Shown one piece after another: positions 15,987-28,424 of a stretch of DNA of 64,000 nt. Source of the stretch: Streptomyces roseicoloratus (lineage in GTDB: Bacteria > Actinomycetota > Actinomycetes > Streptomycetales > Streptomycetaceae); NCBI RefSeq assembly GCF_004117935.1, contig NZ_SDOY01000118.1, positions 214,501-278,500 of the forward strand, in the 5' to 3' direction. The notes below the pieces were generated by a model, which saw nothing but the letters and a program-made list of their open reading frames with translations, was not told where the DNA came from and did not search any database. The stretch's first letter is position 1; the number at the start of each line of letters is the position of its first letter. The position numbers were made by a program, and so were the translations under genes.

Positions 15987-17132
15987 TCAGCCCTCCGTGA
16001 CCGCCTCCAGGGCCTCCCGCGTGTGCGGGCCGTAGACGCCTCGCGGGTCCTCCTCGATGTACATGTACGACTGGTAGCGCTCGACCGCGCGTTCCACCTT
16101 CCTGCCGTACGAGCCGTTGACGGGGCCGTCGTAGAGCCCGAGCTCCCACAGTCGCCGCTGGAGCTCCGAGACCTCCTCGCCCGAGGAGCCGAGGCTGAGC
16201 GTCGGGGGCTCGGAGGGTCCGTACGAAGGCGCGGTCGTCACGCTCGGGCGCGCCGGTGCGGCCGGGGCCGTGCGGGTGGGAGGAGCGGAGGGATCGGTGG
16301 ACCTGGTCCGGGCGGCGGTGGGGGACGGCGACGCGGATGCGGACGCGGAGGGCGAGGGCGAGGCGGACGTCGGGGACGGGTCGGCCGAGGCGGAGGCCGA
16401 GCTGGACGGAGTGCTCGTCGGCGCCTCGGACACGGCCACGTTCTCGGATGCGCTGGTGGTGACCTCCGGGACGCCGGCCAGGTCGTCCGTGCCGTCGTCG
16501 CCGGCGATCAGGGCGGCGGCCAGCGCCGCCGTGCTCACGACGGCCGCCGCGACCACGCCCGCGATCACGGCGCCCCGGCCGCGCCGCCGCACGGCCCCGC
16601 GCCCCTCGGGGGCGTACGCGAGGGTCAGTGCGGGCCCGTCGTCGTCCGGGTGGCCGGCGGGGAAGCCGTTCGGCGGTTCGCCGGGGAAGCCGTTGGGGTG
16701 GGCCGCCGTCGTGGTGGCGTTCGGGTGGTCGCCCGGAAACCCACCCGGGAAGTCGCCCGGAACGCCGCCCGGAATCCCGATCGGCAAGCCGCCCGGAATC
16801 CCGCCCGGAACGCCGTCCGGGTGGCCGGTGCGGAAGTCGGCCGGGTTGCCGGCGCGGAAGTCGGCCGGGTGGCCCGCCGGGGCGGTTCCGGGCCGGTCGT
16901 CCGCGCGGCCGGGCTCGTACCCGCCGTACGGGTTCTCGTACGCCGCGCCCTGAGCCTCCGTGGCCGCCGGCGTCCCCGCCTCGTCCTCCGTGGCGCTCAG
17001 CGTCACGTACGGCCGGATGCGCAGGGGGTGGAAGTCCTCCGCCGCGGCCTGCTCCGCGGCCTGCGCCTGCGCGCGTTCGCAGGCGCAGCCGGGTCTGTGT
17101 ACGCCGCATTCGAGACAGACGTGTCCGGACAT
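15987..17132 (-). CDS. Membrane protein with N-terminal Cys cluster and C-terminal peptidoglycan-binding domain
   Basis: 381 residues in four parts: a Cys-rich start (CLECGVHRPGCACE, perhaps a zinc site), a Gly/Pro/Asn-rich repetitive cytoplasmic region (residues ~70-165, GIPGG/GFPG units), a single transmembrane helix (AVIAGVVAAAVVSTAALAAALIAG, about 186-209), then a Ser/Pro/Thr-rich spacer and a peptidoglycan_binding_1 domain (LSLGSSGEEVSELQRRLWELGLYDGPVNG) at the C-terminus. It should be anchored in the membrane with the binding domain in the wall. No catalytic domain is visible. Confidence 0.85.
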   Translation of the reverse strand: MSGHVCLECGVHRPGCACERAQAQAAEQAAAEDFHPLRIRPYVTLSATEDEAGTPAATEAQGAAYENPYGGYEPGRADDRPGTAPAGHPADFRAGNPADFRTGHPDGVPGGIPGGLPIGIPGGVPGDFPGGFPGDHPNATTTAAHPNGFPGEPPNGFPAGHPDDDGPALTLAYAPEGRGAVRRRGRGAVIAGVVAAAVVSTAALAAALIAGDDGTDDLAGVPEVTTSASENVAVSEAPTSTPSSSASASADPSPTSASPSPSASASASPSPTAARTRSTDPSAPPTRTAPAAPARPSVTTAPSYGPSEPPTLSLGSSGEEVSELQRRLWELGLYDGPVNGSYGRKVERAVERYQSYMYIEEDPRGVYGPHTREALEAVTEG

Positions 17133-17290
17133 CGATGGGTCCCCTCCCCGGTCAACTCGGAGCGATTATGCAGCCCGACCGCCGTCGCGGGGCGAACAGA
17201 TGTACCGCAGCCGTGCTCCTCCGCAGGCCAGAACGGGGCAAACGCCCCAGGATGGAGAGGACCCGAGCCCGACGGCCGGAGCCCGAAGGT

Positions 17291-17365
17291 CCCGAGTCCG
17301 ACGGCTCCGAGTCCGACGGCTCCGAGTCCGACGGCCGCGAGCCCGACGGCCGCGAGCCCGACGGC
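17291..17365 (+). repeat. Five tandem 15-bp units upstream of the exporter gene
   Basis: Units of the type TCCGAGTCCGACGGC repeat five times in phase. In the frame of the exporter they read ESDGS/EPDGR, and an upstream ATG (17252) would make them an acidic N-terminal extension; a better Shine-Dalgarno supports the later start at 17486. The remaining part of the 353-bp gap holds AAGAAGCCGC-type short repeats (17400-17470). Confidence 0.6.
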
Positions 17366-17485
17366 CCGCACCCAGAGCCCGCGGAGACGCCCCGAGAAGC
17401 CACCCCCGAGAAGCCGCTACCAAGAAGCCGCTACCAAGAAGCCGCCCCTGAGAAGCCCCGAGAAGCCGCCCCCGAGGAGACGCCC

Positions 17486-19558
17486 ATGGCCCAGGAAGTA
17501 CGCGCGCCGCACACCGGTGGCGGCCCTGGCGGCCCCGGCGGCCCCGGGCCGGGGGAGGGGCAGAGCCGCCGCTCCGTCGTCGTCGCGATGGGCGCGCTGC
17601 TGCTCGGCATGCTCCTCGCCGCACTCGACCAGACCATCGTCTCCACCGCCCTGCCGACCATCGTCAGCGAGCTCGGCGGCATGGAGCACCTGTCCTGGGT
17701 CGTCACCGCCTACATGCTGGCCTCGACCGCCGCCACGCCCCTCTGGGGCAAGCTCGGCGACCAGTACGGGCGCAAGCGGCTCTTCCAGGCCGCCATCGTC
17801 ATCTTCCTCATCGGCTCGGCGCTCTGCGGCATCGCCCAGAACATGCCCCAGCTCATCGGCTTCCGCGCGATCCAGGGTCTCGGCGGCGGCGGCCTCATGG
17901 TCCTGTCCATGGCGATCGTCGGCGACCTCGTCTCGCCCCGCGAACGCGGCCGCTACCAGGGACTCTTCGGAGCCGTCTTCGGCGCCACCAGCGTCCTCGG
18001 CCCGCTGCTCGGCGGCCTGTTCACCGAACACCTCTCATGGCGCTGGGTCTTCTACGTCAACCTGCCGATCGGGATCGTCGCCCTCTTCGTCATCGCCGCC
18101 GTCCTGCACATCCCGGTCCGCGCCACCCGCCACCGCATCGACTACCTCGGCACCTTCCTCATCGCCTCGGTCGCCACCTGCCTCGTCCTGGTCGCCTCCC
18201 TCGGCGGCACCACCTGGGAGTGGGGCTCGGCGCAGATCATCGGCCTCTGCGTCCTCGGGGCCGTCCTGCTCGTCTGCTTCGTGTACGTCGAGCGGCGCGC
18301 CGCGGAACCGGTCCTCCCGCTCCAGCTGTTCCGGATCCGCACCTTCACCCTGGTCTCCGTCATCAGCTTCGTCGTGGGCTTCGCGATGTTCGGCGCGATG
18401 ACCTATCTGCCGACCTTCCTCCAGGTCGTCCAGGGCGTCAGCCCGACCATGTCCGGCGTGCACATGCTGCCCATGGTCGTCGGCATGCTCCTCACCTCGA
18501 CCGGCTCCGGGCAGATCGTGTCCCGCACCGGCCGCTGGAAGGTCTTCCCGATCGCCGGGACCGCCGTCACCGCCCTCGGCCTGCTGCTCCTCCACCGGCT
18601 GACCGGGACCAGCTCCACCTGGGAGATGAGCGTCTCCTTCTTCGTCTTCGGTGCCGGACTCGGACTGGTCATGCAGGTCCTGGTCCTCGTCGTGCAGAAC
18701 GCCGTCTCCTACGAGGACCTCGGCGTCGCCACCTCCGGAGCCACCTTCTTCCGCTCCGTCGGCGCCTCCTTCGGCGTCGCGGTCTTCGGCACGATCTTCA
18801 CGGGCCGGCTCACCCGCAACCTGGAGGACGCCCTCGCCGGCCAGGACCTCCCGCCCGGCGCCGGACCCGACCAGCTCGCCGCCGACCCGCGTGCGCTGGC
18901 CGGACTCCCGCCCGACCTGCGGCCCGCCGTCCTGGACGCCTACGCGACATCCATCACCGACGTCTTCCTGTACGCGGCGCCGGTCGTCCTCGTCGCCTTC
19001 GTCGTCGCGTGGTTCCTCAAGGAGGACCCGCTGCGCGTCTCCGTCACCGCGCCCGACCCCAGCCAGACCCTCGCCTCCAACCCCGTCGAGCGCTCCTCGT
19101 ACGACGAGTGCGCCCGCGCGCTGTCGGTGCTCGGGTCGCGGGAGGGCCGCAAGGCCGTCTACGAGAAGATCACCGCCCGCGCCGGGCTCGACCTGCTGCC
19201 CGCGTCGAGCTGGCTGCTGCTGCGGGTCCGCCGGCACGGCACCGTCGAGCCCGCGCGGCTCGCCGAGGCCACGCCCGTACCGCTGCGGGTGGTCACGGAG
19301 GCGGCCAGACAGCTGGAGGAACGGCGGCTGGTGGCCAGGGAGGGGATCCAGCTGGTGCTGACCGAGCAGGGGGCCCGGACGGCGGTACGGCTCGACACGG
19401 CGCGTGAGGACTCGCTGAGCGAGCTGCTCGGCGACTGGTGGGGGCCGGACCGGCCCACCGACCTGGTGAAGCTGGTCGAGGAGCTGACGGCCGAGCTGGG
19501 CGGCTGCGACGCGGAACGCCCCCGCTCACCGGAACCGCCCCGCGACCACCAGGCGTGA
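17486..19558 (+). CDS. DHA2-type MFS drug exporter with C-terminal winged-helix-like domain
   Basis: 690 residues. Fourteen transmembrane helices are predicted over residues ~30-520, with DHA2 signatures ALDQTIVSTALPTI, WGKLGDQYGRKR and GLFGAVFGATSVLGPLLGG. After FLKEDPLRV comes a ~170-residue soluble tail whose centre (LLPASSWLLLRVRRHGTV, PLRVVTEAARQLEERRLVAREG, LVLTEQGARTAVRL) looks like a MarR-type winged helix. The start is set by GAGGAG 7 nt before ATG 17486; an in-frame ATG at 17252 would add 78 repetitive residues. It probably exports hydrophobic drugs; the function of the tail is unknown. Confidence 0.88.
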   Translation: MAQEVRAPHTGGGPGGPGGPGPGEGQSRRSVVVAMGALLLGMLLAALDQTIVSTALPTIVSELGGMEHLSWVVTAYMLASTAATPLWGKLGDQYGRKRLFQAAIVIFLIGSALCGIAQNMPQLIGFRAIQGLGGGGLMVLSMAIVGDLVSPRERGRYQGLFGAVFGATSVLGPLLGGLFTEHLSWRWVFYVNLPIGIVALFVIAAVLHIPVRATRHRIDYLGTFLIASVATCLVLVASLGGTTWEWGSAQIIGLCVLGAVLLVCFVYVERRAAEPVLPLQLFRIRTFTLVSVISFVVGFAMFGAMTYLPTFLQVVQGVSPTMSGVHMLPMVVGMLLTSTGSGQIVSRTGRWKVFPIAGTAVTALGLLLLHRLTGTSSTWEMSVSFFVFGAGLGLVMQVLVLVVQNAVSYEDLGVATSGATFFRSVGASFGVAVFGTIFTGRLTRNLEDALAGQDLPPGAGPDQLAADPRALAGLPPDLRPAVLDAYATSITDVFLYAAPVVLVAFVVAWFLKEDPLRVSVTAPDPSQTLASNPVERSSYDECARALSVLGSREGRKAVYEKITARAGLDLLPASSWLLLRVRRHGTVEPARLAEATPVPLRVVTEAARQLEERRLVAREGIQLVLTEQGARTAVRLDTAREDSLSELLGDWWGPDRPTDLVKLVEELTAELGGCDAERPRSPEPPRDHQA

Positions 19559-19616
19559 GGCCGCCCCGCCTCCCGTGCGGGCCGCCCGCGCCCGCCCCGT
19601 GTGGGGCCGACGTGGG

Positions 19617-20102
19617 CTACAGATCCTTGCCGTACCAGATCTCCATGTACGGGCCGGTGCAGTACGCCGGTATCTCCGCGTAGCCGTTGCGCGTGTACAG
19701 GGACCGCGCCTCCACCAGGTCCAGGCGGGTGTTCAGGACCGTGCGGCGGGCGCCGAGTGCGCGCGCCGCGTCCTCGAGTCCGCTCAGGAGGAGGTTCGCG
19801 CCGCCGGTCCCGCGGAAGGCGGGGCGGATGAACACCCTTGTCAGCTCGGCCCGTTCGGCGTCGAGCAGGACGACGCCGCCGCAGGCGGCCGGCTTGCCCT
19901 CGTGGCGGCCGACGAGGAAGGCGCCGGCGGGCGGGGCGAGCAGGTCGAGCCCCTCGTCGATCATCTGCTGGTCGTACTCGTCCTCGGTCAGGACGCGCCG
20001 GAAGTAACGGCCCGCGACGTCGCCGTAGTAGTCGCGGCGCAGGGCGGTGGCGTCCGGGGTGTCGACGCGCTCGGGAGAGAAGGACCAGGCCATGCGCGCC
20101 AT
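19617..20102 (-). CDS. GNAT-family N-acetyltransferase
   Basis: 161 residues with the acetyl-CoA loop RPAFRGTGGANLLLSGLEDAARALG and preceding strand ELTRVFI, followed by VLNTRLDLVEARSLYTRNGY, all standard GNAT features. An alternative start three codons later (MAWSF) is possible. Substrate unknown. It is convergent with the exporter gene. Confidence 0.88.
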   Translation of the reverse strand: MARMAWSFSPERVDTPDATALRRDYYGDVAGRYFRRVLTEDEYDQQMIDEGLDLLAPPAGAFLVGRHEGKPAACGGVVLLDAERAELTRVFIRPAFRGTGGANLLLSGLEDAARALGARRTVLNTRLDLVEARSLYTRNGYAEIPAYCTGPYMEIWYGKDL

Positions 20103-20165
20103 TCTGCGACGCGCATGACCGGGACGCAGCTCAATTCCCCGGCGGCGGCGGACCGGACCGGGCGG

Positions 20166-20268
20166 CCTTCGCCGTACGCGGAAGGGCCTCCGGCCAACAC
20201 CCCTTCGCCGTACGCGGAAGGGCCTCCGGCCGCATCCCTTCGCCGTCCACCGCAGAGGGGCCTCCGGC
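20166..20268. repeat. Three ~37-bp repeats, each able to form a hairpin
   Basis: The unit CCTTCGCCGTACGCGGAAGG followed by GCCTCCGGCC occurs at about 20166 and 20204, with a diverged third copy near 20237. Each copy pairs CCTTC with GAAGG. They lie between the methyltransferase stop and the GNAT start on the minus strand and may act as a terminator. Confidence 0.6.
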
Positions 20269-20944
20269 TACGCCGGGTCCACCACGCGGGCGATCAGCAG
20301 GCCGTCGTAGCCCTTCGTGCCGACCGTCTGGAGGGCGGTGGCGTCGAGGCGCGGCTCGGCGGCGACCAGGTCGAACATCTCGCGGGTGCCGGTGACCGCC
20401 GGGTCGTCCGGGTGCGCGGTGGCGACCTTGCCGCCGCGCACCACGTTGTCGACGACGATCAGGGTGCCGGGCCGCGACAGCTTCAGCGCCCAGGCCACGT
20501 AGTGCGGGTTGTTGACCTTGTCGGCGTCGATGAAGACGAAGTCGAACGGACCCGCGCCCTCCTGTTCCAGGAGCGGCAGGGTGTCCAGGGCCGGGCCGAC
20601 CCGCACCTCGACGGTCTTGTCGAAGCCGGCCCGGGCGAGGTTGCCGCGGGCGACGTCCGCGTGCTTCGGGTCGTACTCCAGGGTGACGAGCCGGCCGTCC
20701 GCGGGCAGCGCGCGGGCCAGCCAGATGGTGCTGTAGCCGCCGAGGGTGCCGATTTCGAGGATGTTCCTCGCGCCCTGCGCGGCCACCAGCAGGTGGAGCA
20801 GCTTGCCCTGGTTCGGTGCGACGGCGATCTCGGGCAGACCGGCGGCCGTGGAGTCGGCGAGCGCGGCGGTCAGCGCCTCGTCGTCCCGGGCCAGGAGGTC
20901 GGTGAAGTAGGCGTCGACGGCGTTCCATTGGGCCTGATCATTGG

Positions 20945-20948
<4 letters not shown>
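20268..20948 (-). CDS. Class I SAM-dependent O-methyltransferase (methyltransf_3 type)
   Basis: 226 residues. The SAM-binding loop is ILEIGTLGGYSTIWLARAL, followed by LVTLEYDPKHADVARGNL and FDFVFIDADKVNNPHY with VVDNVVRGGKV, the catechol-O-methyltransferase-like family pattern with its metal-binding acidic residues. The start overlaps the stop of the DUF2330 gene (ATGA), so the two are translationally coupled. Substrate unknown. Confidence 0.92.
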
Positions 20949-24768
<3,820 letters not shown>

Positions 24769-24877
24769 CCCCCGCTCGCGGATGGGGTCGCGAGGCCCCG
24801 GAACGCCGCGTCGCAGGGCTCCGGGAATCGGACGGCAGAGCTCCGAAAACGCCACGACGGAGCCCCGGAAACGCCGC

Positions 24878-24910
24878 AGGCCCCGCCCCTCCGTGCGGAG
24901 GGCGGGGCCT
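24878..24910. terminator. Bidirectional hairpin terminator
   Basis: AGGCCCCGCCCCTCCG pairs with CGGAGGGCGGGGCCT (one bulged C) between the convergent thiolase and transglycosylase genes. Confidence 0.75.
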
Positions 24911-24939
24911 TGCGGTGGCGCGTCGCGGCGTGGTGACTC

Positions 24940-25341
24940 TTAGTACCAGCCGTGGGTCTGCCAGAAGTTCCAGGCGCCGTTCGGGGAGCCGTAGCGCTCG
25001 TTCATGTACTCCAGACCCCACTTGATCTGGGTCGCGGGGTTGGTCTTCCAGTCGGAACCGGCGGAGGCCATCTTGGAGGCGGGGAGGGCCTGGACCAGGC
25101 CGTAGGCGCCGCTGGAGGAGTTGGTGGCGGTGTGGTTCCAGCCGGACTCGTGCTCGACGATCTTGCTGAAGGACGCGAACTGCGCCGGCGGCACGATCTT
25201 CCGGGCGATCTCCTGCGGAGTGGCGGCCGAGGCCGTGCCCGTGTTGCCGAGGACCGCGCCGGAGGCGCCGATCAGGACGGCGGCGGAGACGGCGAAGGTC
25301 TTCTTGCGGGAGACGGCGCGGGTGGCGATCGAGCGGAACAA
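24940..25341 (-). CDS. Secreted lytic transglycosylase-like (SLT) protein
   Basis: 133 residues from a TTG (25341), chosen because the signal peptide MFRSIATRAVSRKKTFAVSAA begins there. After cleavage near TASA-A comes a small goose-type/SLT domain: FSKIVEHESGWNHTATN (catalytic Glu in the HESGW motif), SSGAYGLVQALPASKM and a C-terminal YGSPNGAWNFWQTHGWY. Such proteins cut peptidoglycan in the wall of actinobacteria and are often under cell-cycle or osmotic control. Confidence 0.88.
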   Translation of the reverse strand: MFRSIATRAVSRKKTFAVSAAVLIGASGAVLGNTGTASAATPQEIARKIVPPAQFASFSKIVEHESGWNHTATNSSSGAYGLVQALPASKMASAGSDWKTNPATQIKWGLEYMNERYGSPNGAWNFWQTHGWY

Positions 25342-25671
25342 AGCGTCATACCTAACGTCGGGGGCAAGGTCGCGCCAGGCGTTTCCGGCATGCCGGAACC
25401 AGAGCCCGGGGATCCGGGGACTGGCGGGGAACCGGCCTGCCGAGGCGTGTGCCGTGGTGTTCGCGGTGGCTCTTCACGAACCTCGCTGAGCACCGGCTGC
25501 CTGGCGACGTCCACCAGACAAACAGGCCTGCGGCGGCGATGCAACGACCCCCTGTACGAGGAGGATTCGGACCACGGCGACCGGTCCCGGGCGCTCCCGG
25601 GACGTACGACCCACCCCGTTTCCGCAGGTCACGTGCGCGTATGGGGTGATATGGGAGGCTCGTCCCGGCTA
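25342..25671. other. 330-bp leader/intergenic region with a perfect palindrome and a hairpin
   Basis: No gene seen. TTCCGGCATGCCGGAA (25383-25398) is a perfect 16-bp palindrome 42 bp upstream of the transglycosylase start. GTCCCGGG-CGCT-CCCGGGAC (25584-25603) is a perfect hairpin that could terminate the ECF operon, which ends at 25672. Related wall-hydrolase genes in Streptomyces often carry a c-di-AMP riboswitch, but I could not recognise its conserved elements here. Confidence 0.5.
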
Positions 25672-26598
25672 CTACTCCCGTTCGTACGTGACATGGGTCC
25701 TATGAGGGGCCTCACCCCGTGAGGCCCTCTCGGGGCCCTCGAATGTGACCTGGGCCTCGAAGTTCGCGCGCCGCGTGGCCCGCCGGAGCGCGCGGAGGAG
25801 GGGACCGCCGACCGTGAGGGTGAGGACGGCGGTGAGGAGGGCGCGGCCGAGGTCCCAGCCGAGGGAGGTGGCGAGGACGTACGCGGCGAAACGCACCAGG
25901 TTCTCGGCGGCAGGCGCGCCCGGGACGAAGTAGATCCCCCCGGCGCCCGGGTTCTCCCCGCCGCTGACGGTCACCCACCCGTAGAGATTGGTGACCGTGC
26001 CGTACGCGAAGGCCGCGACGAAGCCGTACGCGGCGAGCAGCAGGCGCTCGCGCCGGCCGCGCAGCCGTGACGGGCCCGGCAGCAGGCCCGCGCCCATCGC
26101 GAACCAGCCCATGGCCAGCATCTGCGTCGGCATCCACGGACCCACGCCGCCCGTGAGCAGCGCGGAGGCGAACATCGTGACCGCGCCGAGGACGAAGCCG
26201 AAGCCCGGCCCGAGGACCCGGCCGCTCAGCACCATCAGGAAGAACATCGGCTCCAGGCCGGCCGTACCGGCGCCGATCGGCCGCATCGCCGCCCCGACGG
26301 CGGCGAGCACGCCCAGCATCGCCACCGCCTTCGCGTCCATGCCGCAGTCCGCGATGGTCGCCACGACGACCGCGATGAGCAGCGGCAGGATCAGGGCGAA
26401 GAGCCAGGGGGCGTCGGCGGCGTGGTCGGTCACGGCGGAGCCGGCGTCGGCGAACAGCGGCCAGCAGATGCCGACGAGCCCGACGAACGAGACGAGCACG
26501 AGCGCGGCGACCGAGCGCGGGCCGAGGCGGATGGGGCGGGTGGGGCGGCCGGTGGGCCGGGTGGGCCGGGTCCGGTCGGCGGAGAGGAGGGCCTTCAT
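25672..26598 (-). CDS. ECF transporter substrate-binding (S) membrane component, probably for cobalamin
   Basis: 308 residues from ATG 26598, which overlaps the ATPase stop by 4 bp. About six to seven transmembrane helices are present, with features of S components (GPGFGFVLGAVTMFASALLTGGVGPWMP, FAYGTVTNLYGW). Last gene of a five-gene operon under a cobalamin riboswitch, so the substrate is probably vitamin B12 or a corrinoid precursor. The hydrophilic C-terminal tail (from about 275) is basic. Confidence 0.82.
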   Translation of the reverse strand: MKALLSADRTRPTRPTGRPTRPIRLGPRSVAALVLVSFVGLVGICWPLFADAGSAVTDHAADAPWLFALILPLLIAVVVATIADCGMDAKAVAMLGVLAAVGAAMRPIGAGTAGLEPMFFLMVLSGRVLGPGFGFVLGAVTMFASALLTGGVGPWMPTQMLAMGWFAMGAGLLPGPSRLRGRRERLLLAAYGFVAAFAYGTVTNLYGWVTVSGGENPGAGGIYFVPGAPAAENLVRFAAYVLATSLGWDLGRALLTAVLTLTVGGPLLRALRRATRRANFEAQVTFEGPERASRGEAPHRTHVTYERE

Positions 26599-28424
26599 GC
26601 GCGGAGCGCCTCCTGCACCTGCTCGACCGTGAGCCACGGCTCGGGCGCGAGGATCTTCGCGACCTGCGGCGAGAAGGCCGGGGACGAGACGACGACCTCG
26701 GCGGTCGGCCCGTCGGCGACCACCTCACCGCCCGCGACGATCACGACACGGTGTGCGAGCTCCGCGGCCAGCTCCACGTCGTGGGTGGCGAGCACGATGG
26801 CGTGCCCGTCGGCGGCGAGCGCCCGCAGGTGGGTCACCAGGCGGGCCTTCGCCGCGTAGTCCAGGCCCCGGGTCGGCTCGTCGAGCAGCAGGAGCGGCGG
26901 GCGGGCGGTCAGGACGACGGCGAGGGCGAGCGCGAGCCGCTGGCCCTCGGACAGGTCCCGCGGGTGCGTGCCGTCCGCGACGCCCGGCAGCAGCTCCGAC
27001 ACCAGCTCCCGGCAGGTGCCGGGCGCGGCGCCCGCGTCGGCGTCGGCCGCGGCGCACTCCGCCGCGACGGTGTCCGCGTACAGCAGGTCCCGCGGCTCCT
27101 GGGGCACGAGGCCCACGTGCCGGATCAGCTCGCGCGGATCGGTGGTGTGCGGGGTGAGTCCGGCGACCCGGACCCGGCCGCCCGTCGGCGCGACCATGCC
27201 GACGAGCGCCCCGAGCAGCGTGGACTTCCCGGCCCCGTTCCGCCCCATGAGCGCGACGGTCTCCCCGGCCGCGACCCGCACGGTCACCTGCCGCAGCGCC
27301 TCGACCCGCCCGCGACGGACGGCGAGGCGGTCGACGGAGACGAGCGGGCCGGCGGGGGAGGCGGCGGTGCCGGTGCCGGTGCCCGTGCCCGTGCCAGTGC
27401 CCGTTCCGGCTGCGGTTGCGGTTGCGGTGCCGACGGGGCGCGTACGGCGCCGCCGGAACAGGGAGAACCTCGGCACAGGCGCCTCCGCGACCGCCCCCGC
27501 ACCCACGGCCGCGGCGCCCGGACCCGGATCCACAGCCTGACGCGCAGCCCCAGCCGCAGCCCCAACCGGAGCCGCAGCCGCAGCCCCAGCCGCAGCCCCA
27601 GCCGGAGCCGGAGCCGGGGACCGGGACAGGCGGGCCTTCAGGGGGTCGGAGGCCCGTCGGGCGTCGCGGACGGAGAGGGGAAGAGGGGACCAGCCCGCCA
27701 GGCGGCCCAGGGCGACGACCGGAGGGTGGACCGGGGACACGGACATGATCTCGGCGGGCGGGCCCAGGACCGCTTCCGGCAGGAGCAGGACCTGGTCCGC
27801 GTACTGCACCACCCGCTCCAGGCGGTGCTCCGCCATCAGGACCGTCGTGCCCAGGTCGTGGACCAGGCGCTGCAGCACCGCGAGCACGTCCTCCGCGGCC
27901 GACGGGTCGAGCGCCGACGTCGGCTCGTCGAGGACGAGGACCTTCGGGTGCGGCGTCAGCACCGATCCGATCGCGACCCGCTGCTGCTGCCCGCCCGACA
28001 GCGTGGCGATGGGACGGTCGCGCAGTTCCGCGAGGCCGAGCAGGTCGAGCGTCTCCTCGACGCGCCGCCGCATCACCGACGGCGCGAGCCCCAGCGACTC
28101 CATGCCGTAGGCCAGCTCGTCCTCGACCGTGTCGGTGACGAAGTGCGCCGCCGGGTCCTGCCCGACCGTGCCCACCAGATCCGCCAGCTCACGCGGCGGA
28201 TGCGTCCGCGTGTCCCGCCCGTCCACCGTCACCCGGCCGCTCAGGGTGCCGCCCGTGAAGTGCGGGACCAGGCCCGAGACGGCGCCCAGGAGGGTCGACT
28301 TGCCGACGCCCGACGGGCCGACGAGCAGCACGAGCTCGCCCTCGGGCACGGTCAGGTCGACGTTCTTCAGCGTGGGTTCGGCCTCGCCGTCGTACGCGAC
28401 CGACACGTTCTCGAAGCGGATCAC
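26595..28424 (-). CDS. Double ATP-binding protein of the ECF cobalamin transporter (fused CbiO-type)
   Basis: 609 residues with two ABC domains. The first has Walker A VGPSGVGKST (about 36-45), signature LSGGQQQR and Walker B KVLVLDEPTSALD; the second has MGRNGAGKST, a degenerate signature LSEGQRLA and LLLLDEPTRGLD. They are joined by a 110-residue Ala/Pro/Gly/Thr linker including a run of GT dipeptides. Both start and stop overlap neighbouring genes by 4 bp. It energises the transporter together with the T and S components. Confidence 0.93.
   Translation of the reverse strand: MIRFENVSVAYDGEAEPTLKNVDLTVPEGELVLLVGPSGVGKSTLLGAVSGLVPHFTGGTLSGRVTVDGRDTRTHPPRELADLVGTVGQDPAAHFVTDTVEDELAYGMESLGLAPSVMRRRVEETLDLLGLAELRDRPIATLSGGQQQRVAIGSVLTPHPKVLVLDEPTSALDPSAAEDVLAVLQRLVHDLGTTVLMAEHRLERVVQYADQVLLLPEAVLGPPAEIMSVSPVHPPVVALGRLAGWSPLPLSVRDARRASDPLKARLSRSPAPAPAGAAAGAAAAAPVGAAAGAARQAVDPGPGAAAVGAGAVAEAPVPRFSLFRRRRTRPVGTATATAAGTGTGTGTGTGTGTAASPAGPLVSVDRLAVRRGRVEALRQVTVRVAAGETVALMGRNGAGKSTLLGALVGMVAPTGGRVRVAGLTPHTTDPRELIRHVGLVPQEPRDLLYADTVAAECAAADADAGAAPGTCRELVSELLPGVADGTHPRDLSEGQRLALALAVVLTARPPLLLLDEPTRGLDYAAKARLVTHLRALAADGHAIVLATHDVELAAELAHRVVIVAGGEVVADGPTAEVVVSSPAFSPQVAKILAPEPWLTVEQVQEALRA

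Noticed and set aside
25342..25560. c-di-AMP (ydaO) riboswitch before the transglycosylase gene
   Set aside because: Expected by analogy with other wall-hydrolase genes, but the conserved core elements could not be identified.
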